A stretch of 64,000 bases of DNA from positions 658,950 to 722,949 of the forward strand of contig OZ038322.1 of NCBI GenBank assembly GCA_964035795.1, given 5' to 3'. Shown piece after piece: positions 57,137 to 64,000 of this stretch. Position 1 is the stretch's first letter. Every line of letters starts with the position of its first letter. The translations under genes were made by a program, and so were the position numbers. Origin of the DNA: Pterobdella sp. o SKG-2022. Lineage: Eukaryota; Annelida; Clitellata; Hirudinida; Piscicolidae. The notes under the pieces were generated by a model that searched no databases, had not been told where the DNA came from, and saw only the letters and a list, made by a program, of their open reading frames with translations.

Positions 57137-60100
57137 TCAAATTTTAGAAACTTCTATTTCTTTCACAAACTGTCTTTTGGATATTTTTCTTCTCAAATCA
57201 CAAGAATCTTGAATAGAGTTAGGAAGAGGTTTGTTGTGAGTTTCGGGCAAAAAAACCATCATGGCAGCCACTCCCAGCGATAAGCATCCTACCACCAATG
57301 AGATCACCCAGCCAAACACCTCGGACTTTAGAGGGTTTTTAGAAATGAGTTTTCATGAAATTAAGAAAAGTTACAAAAATAACTTTTTGAGAGTTTTTGA
57401 TAAAATTGAAATTTATGTGCAGTTTAAAACAATTTTGGGGATAATTTTTTGAAAATGATATTTTTCTATTAGTTCAGCAAACATGTTGACATAGTCATTC
57501 AAGTTGACATGAAAAAATTCCAATGTTGGAAAAAAATTTGTGTTGGAATATTATTGATAAATCAATGGTGATGAACTTACAGAAAAAACTCCGAAATAGC
57601 CTATCAAGATTCCAAACTTGCCGATGAATGAAGAGAGTCCCAGACCTCTAGCCCTGACAGTTGTTCGGATGATTAGAGAAATTGGTGATTGTGCTCAAAC
57701 CGCATGATATTTTATAATATAACAATACATGTTGAAAAAATATTCATTTTGAAATTGTGCCAAAGGTTGATAACAAAACCAAAAAAGTAAAATTTATCCT
57801 TAAAACAAGCTACTTTTTAACGAAACAAACCTACAAAAGCCTCATACTATTCAAGTTTGTTTTATTCTTTTCTACCATTTTTCGATTTCAACATAAAACA
57901 AACAAATCTTCATTAATATTGCACCTCCAAAACTCGTACTTCACCTGAAACATGTAGGGAAGATCTCTGTGGCATAGAGGAAAGACGTGGTGGAAGTAGC
58001 CGAAACACACAATTTATTGACGATGTCGTAGACAACTCTGAAATATGGCAGGATTCTTTGCAGCCCTGTATGTTCCTCATTATTATTCATGGTTCTCTTA
58101 AATAATGAAAAAATTTTTTGATAAAATGTGAACTCTTATAAATATATTTTTAGAAGTTAATTCATTATAAATGATATTGTTTCACCGATATTTTCTTTTT
58201 TAATTACAGCATCCACAAAGAGAGTGACAGCTGTCAACGTATAAAAAAATTGCAAAGATCTTTTCCGCCCAAAACTGTGTAAGTTATAATCCAAAATGAA
58301 TTGAAGCCTTGTTTAAAAGTTCAAAGTCATACTTTTCCATGCAAAGGTAGGCTAAAAGGGGTCCAGGAACTTCAACCAATGCCTCCATAAACGCATTCAA
58401 AAACCTTCAACATTTCAGGTCTATTTATTAGGGCTATATTTGTGATTTTTTTTCATTATCACGTCGACTGCGGTCGAAATGATGAGGGTGATGATTGATT
58501 ATAATATTAATTAAGTATAAAAGGAGTTAACAAAAATATTGATAATTTCGACTCACCTGTCCCTTTTAATAATATCTGTAGTAAGAACAAGGTTGTAATA
58601 CATTGAGTTGTAAGTTAACCTGAGATAATAACAAAAAAATTTATTATCAAAGCTAACGAATGGAATTTTTTTTAATTTGATAGTTGAAACTTCAGACCAT
58701 AAGAAGGTCACGGAAAGTAGATAGAAGATTATTGTTGCGTTTGAGAGCACGTTTTTGAAGTTGACGTTTGTTTTCAACTTTTCACTGTTTATATTCTTGA
58801 TAAAACTTTTATTCTCTTTCGAATCAATTATCTGGTTGTGATTCTGCAAAATCGGTTCTTTGAAAGTGACTTCATTCATTTTGGCAGCAATCCTCAGTGT
58901 TTCTTCCGCATGCTCAATCCTACCTTTGGATATGTCCCATAGCACTGACTCTCGTATGAAACTGTGGTTCAAAAGTTAATTAAAAGTTTATTTATCGAGT
59001 TATTATAGTTGATAATTCTTATGAATTCTATTTTAAATTAAAACTAGAAATCTTACAAAAAAAATGGCAGAAACACAAAACAACAGAGACTGACGAAGAG
59101 CTGGTAGTATCGCCAGTTCACAATGATGTAGGCTACCAATGGCTGAATTGATGCTGCAATCACCCAGAAAAGTTGGCTAAACACTCCTACAAAAGTCCTC
59201 CATTGGCTTGGAAACGATTCACAAAGCAATATGTAACCAGAAAACATCAAACCCTGATAGATTTGAATAGAAACATTCAAACAAATGTGACACAAAACGT
59301 AAAATGATTTACTGGTAAATTGAATCCGATGATGAATCTGAAGAAGATGAAAATCTCTACGTTACTGGACAGTGAGTTCAAGGACCCTATCAAACTTAGA
59401 GCCAACAAGCTACAAAAGCACACCTTCATTCTCCCGTGCTGTTTAGTTTTATAACTGTGAATATTTCAAAGCTTCAATTAAAATGTATGATACGTTACTT
59501 AGAAGTTGTATAGAAGAAGAAATGATGCTGAACAGAGAGTGAACTCTAAACTCTTATTTGAAACCAAGATGAAGATTGACACCTTATCAATGAAGTAGTT
59601 GAAGATGAGACACCCTAACATGAAGCCAACCACAAGGACCTTCTGGCCCAGTGATGCCATGTGCTCTCTGTCGCACACCAGATCCCACTGTAGGTGTTGG
59701 GCTTGTGTGAATTTTTTTGTATGTTTGAAGTTGAGTAGTAGCCCATCAAGACGTTTTACATTGTAGTTGGAATTATGCAGTAACATGTAAGTTTCAGTAA
59801 GTTATGGCGAGCTCTTATTAATTTATATCTAACTCTGAAACCAACTTCCTCACTTCAGTCACAATAGTTGAGCCACTGTAGTTGTAAAAGTCCCATCCAT
59901 GTTGACAAGAAAAATTTTTGAGTGATTGATTTAAAGTTTTGTATTGTATTTCACAAGATGCCACTTGAACTTGTTCCCCATCGTGGAAATTTGGATCCAT
60001 TTTGCAGGTATGTGGGGGTGTGTGGCCTGTATGCATTAAAAATACAAGTTTTCTTGCAATAAAACTTCGATTACTTAACATAGAAATGAGAGAAAAATTC

Positions 60101-61055
60101 ATAAAAATATAACAAACACGTATTAAAAATGTGAAAAATTTAGCAACAATGGAACAGAGCTGAAATAATCAAAATTTCATTAATATACTGTACGGTGCCT
60201 AGTATGAATTATAATAAGGTTCTACTTATCGGAATTTTCAGCTGATTTCATGAACAAACCTGTTTTAACAAAAATTTTTTAATTCGGTATTTTACAGACA
60301 TCATTTGTATTTTTTTTCCTCATTTTAAAGAATAAAAAATCAATAAATTATGTGGAATTCAATGTACGATACATATAAAAAACCATAAATAAATGAGAAA
60401 AAATTCAAGCTAGGGTCGTGTTTTGTGTAGCTTTCTGATCGAAACTTTTCAAAACTGCAATAAAAAACTCCACAACATCCTTAAATTTTTGTAACAAATC
60501 TATGTTGCCAAGTGAAACAAATGCTATTTTCCCTATTCATTTAACGTTGAAAATACTCATCTGTCTGTCCTACACCTTTTGGTCTTAACAATCCAGTAAT
60601 GACATCATCAATTTGGTGCAGTGATATTATAGAAAAGTTTAATGCATTTAAAACCACAAGAACAACCTGAAACTGTGGAACAACTATTGAATGAAAGAAT
60701 CGTATGTGAGACGGAGACAATAACGAAGATTGAACAAAGTTTCAAACGATTCAATCTTTTAGCTCTTTGATGTTTTGTATGAAATGGCGTACCATGTAGT
60801 ATGGTAATATTTCATTTTTGTGCTCAAACCTTTATAACTTGAAACACGCCAAAACTAAAAAGAAAGCTCAGACGCAAAAATGAACTTTTAAATTTATTCA
60901 TGAATCAATCCATAGTATCAAACACAACCTAGGTAGTTAAAAGCCAACATGTGGAAGCAGACGATGGACATGGAGAAGATCCCTAGCAAGAAAAAGTTCA
61001 AAAACTGCCACTTGCCATACTTTCCAAGGTGAGACAGTGCTCTGTTGATTTCCAT
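57137..61055 (-). CDS. SLC22-type organic ion/solute transporter, copy 2 (complete, 12 exons)
   Basis: Exons in transcript order: 61055-60929, 60026-59854, 59687-59583, 59438-59313, 59253-59057, 58961-58698, 58619-58557, 58404-58333, 58274-58186, 58065-57945, 57653-57581, 57325-57137. The total is 1599 bp, 532 codons plus stop. Nine exons have exactly the lengths of copy 1; only exons 2, 6 and 12 differ, by multiples of three. Features: MEINRALSHLGKYGKWQ start, PHTCKMDPNF loop Cys, STIVTEWDLVC, RFIIGFNLP in TM4, RESVLWDISKGR after TM6, FLPETHNKPLPNSIQD at the C-terminus, then a longer basic tail. The MFS loop is degenerate (NYFIDKHGRMK instead of G-x-x-x-D-x-x-GRK). A tandem paralogue of copy 1, probably a plasma-membrane carrier; the substrate is unknown. 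Confidence 0.94.
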
Positions 61056-61463
61056 GTCTTTACAACTGTGGTGAACGGTTTGATGTTTAAAAATGAATTT
61101 TAAATAAAATCAAAAATGCTGTAACGACTGAATTGATTGGCTTACGTTTTATTGGATACGTGGAAAGAATGTCAACCAAAAATAAACAAATACCCAAGTT
61201 TTTGCTATAGAATGGGACTGTAAGCAATTTAGTTTTCTTGCTTACAAAAGTGTTCTTGCTCGAATATAATACATTTCACTACAGATATAATACAAGCTGT
61301 GAATGGCAAACTTCATTCCTTCGGCAATAAATTATTACCTTTCTCAGTTCTGACTGGTGATTGACATTTGCTATAGAAACATTGGATCTCCACATATTCA
61401 TCAAATCAACTAATGGAAAAAAATAGTTATTTTTAGAATAATGATGGCTATTTCAACTTTAAG

Positions 61464-61477
61464 TCATGACGTCATGA
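61464..61477. promoter_or_regulatory. Palindromic CRE-like site upstream of SLC22 copy 2
   Basis: TCATGACGTCATGA is a perfect 14-bp palindrome containing the CREB/ATF octamer TGACGTCA. It lies about 410 bp upstream of the copy 2 start codon, a plausible promoter position. No equivalent was found upstream of copy 1. Function is inference. Confidence 0.35.
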
Positions 61478-62220
61478 CCTAGTGCACTTTCCATTGGACT
61501 GAGAATGAAGATTTATGGTCAGGTTGTTTTTTGTGTGTTATCATTTTTAAGTTTTACAATTGATTTTTGGTTTTATAATTTTTAAATAATTTCTGTCGTT
61601 AATTCTAGATTATTTTTATAATTAAAGGCATTGTTTTTCAGAAAGTTAAGTTTTTGTGAGTCACTTCAACCCTTCAAGTTGGTCTCATTGTCTTTTTTTG
61701 TACATTTGATCATATTTATGACTTGATGTTTGGCTTGTTTTTAAAACGTCATATATATCTTCTCGTTACTCTTTTCTTCCGATATTATAAATTAATATTT
61801 AATTGGAACTTTTAAAAATATTTGAAATGTATGAAAAAGTGTTTATGGAGCAAAAAGATTTGATTGAAAAATTACAAGTCACTCATTTCAAGATAATAAA
61901 CATGAATAAATACTGTTTTGAAACCTAGAAAACAATAGCCAGTTTGCATTTTTAGAGAAATCTTAATGTACTTTTAAGCAATATCCATAATCATTAACGT
62001 CAGTATTATGAGAAAAATTTTAGTACATTTATTTGCAAAAAAAGCTAGAATTTTCTGTAAGTATAGCCTTACTATAGTTAGCATAATGCTATACTTACTG
62101 AAAATAATATCAACGTCAATGTTTATTGTGTAACCAATTTATTTACTAAATTTATTTTTCTTCGACATTTTTAATTTTCGATTGTTTTAATGATAAATTT
62201 TTATCCAGTTAATTCAAGGT
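61478..62220. other. Intergenic sequence, nothing recognised
   Basis: AT-rich. A degenerate copy of the hairpin repeat family (GTAAGTATAGC ... GCTATACTTAC) lies at about 62038-62105. Confidence 0.5.
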
Positions 62221-62224
62221 TTAT

Positions 62225-62392
62225 TTCATGTGAATATTGGGCATTTCAACTTAAATGCATTGGAATATTATAGATTGCTTTACTCCAGAAAAATTTATTG
62301 TAAAGCCAACTGTGGAACAGGTGCTAATCATAGACCTAACACAGGATTGAACTCGGTAACTTCAGATCTACCAGCTGAGCTATACGGGAAAA
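62225..62392 (-). mobile_element. tRNA-derived SINE (copy 3, degenerate)
   Basis: On the minus strand there is a recognisable tRNA-like head (CCGTATAGCTCAGCTGG, GATCTGAAGTTACCGAG) and the SINE body AGCACCTGTTCCACAG, aligning with copies 1 and 2. The tail is decayed. Many substitutions mark it as the oldest of the three copies. Confidence 0.7.
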
Positions 62393-62696
62393 AAGAAAAA
62401 AAAAAGAGTTAGTTAATATGGATTTGAATTAGAATCTTTCTGGTCTGACCGCTTGGTACTCAGAAAACAGGCATATTATACAGCGCTGATGACAGTGCAA
62501 GCAGAGACGAAGCAGTCACAATGATAAACTAGCAAAATATCTAAAAGTATGATGGGAGAACATTATATTTATTTTTTAAATATATTTTCAGACAACGATA
62601 ATTCTTTTTTCAAAAAACTAAAAACTGCAACAAAAAACCAATGTTTTGTAGTATTTAGTTTATTTCACTGTTCAAACTCCATAAACCTGGCATTTT

Positions 62697-63565
62697 ACTT
62701 GTAGTTCCTCATTTATTCTCAATAGTATTTCATCATCCACTACTTTTTTTTCTAGTTCTAGATCCCCTCACTCATCTCTTATCTCCTCTTCTCACTTAAA
62801 ATCTAAATCTTATCATCTCAATACTAATTCATCCAACTCATTTCATAACTCTTCTAAACTTCTTAAATCCATTTATATATCTTTTCTTAACATAAGATCT
62901 CTTAATAACAAATTCATTCATATTTTTAATCTCCTTTTTAATTCCAATCTTGACTTTCTAGTTCTCAGTGAGACCTGGCATGAATTGCCTCTTCTCCTTT
63001 TCTCATCTCTGCTTGTCCGCCTTTTTATTCTTTCCTTGAACTCACTCGTACTCCTCAAAATCTTCTTTCTACTTCTTTTTCCACCTACGGAAGAATCTGT
63101 ATTTTTGAAAAATCTACTTTTTATCCTGGTTTCGAATCTTTTGAAATATTTGTCTCCTTAAATATGATACTCTCACTGCTGTCCTTTATTGACTTCCATT
63201 GATGTTCATTGGCTTCCTCTTCACTTTCGCTCTCACTTCAAAATCTGTTTCCTCGTGTATAAAATTTTCAACTCTAATTCGTCTTTCTATTTGTCTAACG
63301 TTTTACTACCTCCTAAACGTGCTGGCATACGGTCTTCTACCTACTCACTCACAGCTCTTCATTATCTCTCCCTTTCATTCCTATGGTGAAACTGCTTTTT
63401 CTTTCTCTGTTTTTTTTTGAAATTTTTCACTTTTTATTTTTAATCTTCTCCGTACTCCGTTTTTCTTAAAAACCTGAAAACTCATCTCTTTGGCAGTTCA
63501 TACAGAGCGCATCTGAACGATGAGTAGAAGTGCTATAAAAGTTATTCACATTATTATTATTTACA
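62697..63565 (+). mobile_element. CR1/L2-like LINE, internally deleted (copy C)
   Basis: The 5' part matches copy A (TTCTCAATAGTATTTCATCA, then frames equivalent to NIRSLNNKFIH and LSETWHE, degraded). At about 63.18 kb it switches directly to the ORF C-terminus: DVHWLPLHFRSHFKICFLVY, SNVLLPPKRAGIRSST, FFLKNLKTHLFG. The 3' tail AAGTGCTATAAAAGTTATTCAC and (ATT)n follow. The RT and most of the endonuclease are missing. The junction differs from that of copy A. Confidence 0.8.
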
Positions 63566-64000
63566 CTTAGTTTTGAGTTGCTGGGGTCAACATCGATCAC
63601 ATTGAAATGAATTGTTGATTCGTTAGTTTGTAAGGTGTATTTCAGATATGTAGATGTTATGAAATAGCATGAACAGAATTCAGGTTTGTCTCCCTCCTTT
63701 GGGAACCACCATGAAAGCTTTTATTCTGGGATAGTTGTCTGTGGTGTTAATAAAAACAACTTCAAAAATCATGAAAAATTGGTTTGAAACGAGATGAAAA
63801 ATTAGTTAGCTCATATTAAGCTTCTGCTCCCAAAGGCGGGACATAAAACTAATTTCAAAAATTTTGACTGATATTCATTTGTTTATTCTAACTTACATCA
63901 AGCAAAAACAATCGATCCAGTGAGCTACAGCTTCAACCAGATAATACTTCATTAGTGATGTTATAGAAAATTTTTAAGCTGTCATCAACATCAATTGAAT
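63566..64000. other. Non-coding end of the window with a short inverted repeat
   Basis: No gene. TCTCCCTCCTTTGGGAACC at about 63689-63707 and GCTCCCAAAGGCGGGACAT at about 63826-63844 are approximate reverse complements about 120 bp apart; significance unclear. Confidence 0.4.

Overview
This is a eukaryotic nuclear window, AT-rich and intron-rich, from an invertebrate animal. The evidence is spliced animal-type genes (an immunoglobulin-superfamily protein, an ADAM/reprolysin metalloprotease and SLC22-type organic-solute transporters), phase-1 introns around Ig modules, a tRNA-derived SINE, and several lineages of decayed non-LTR retrotransposons (CR1/L2-like and RTE-like). I could not place the species; a spiralian such as an annelid or mollusc is a guess. 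No rRNA, CRISPR or bacterial operon features are present.

Layout. 1-7.6 kb is non-coding, with a 15-bp minisatellite (568-951) and a possible promoter-like motif cluster (about 4.55-4.65 kb). 7.67-20.74 kb holds a plus-strand Ig-superfamily gene, reconstructed as nine exons with matching splice phases. Its introns contain a CR1/L2-like LINE (11.7-13.7 kb) and a 2.3-kb array of a 20-bp minisatellite (16.7-19.0 kb). 20.7-30.2 kb is intergenic, with a duplicated 345-bp unit, a SINE and three LINE remnants. 30.24-32.90 kb is a complete plus-strand nine-exon metalloprotease gene (404 codons). 33.36-33.80 kb carries the last two exons of an SLC22 transporter on the minus strand. 34-50 kb is a retrotransposon graveyard: at least seven LINE pieces, a SINE nested in a LINE, a perfect 23-bp tandem repeat and a 15-bp repeat array of about 1.7 kb. 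50.81-54.43 kb and 57.14-61.06 kb are two intact tandem SLC22-like genes on the minus strand (527 and 532 codons, 12 exons each, with the same intron positions and phases). 61-64 kb has a palindromic CRE-like site, a degenerate SINE and another internally deleted LINE.

How it fits together. The genes do not form an obvious pathway. The SLC22 genes are a local tandem family: two look functional, one is a 3' fragment, and a short tract in exon 6 looks recently homogenised by gene conversion. The SINE 3' tail resembles the 3' tail of the CR1/L2-like LINE, so that LINE may mobilise the SINE. All exon models were built by hand from splice signals, reading-frame continuity and family motifs. No database search was possible.
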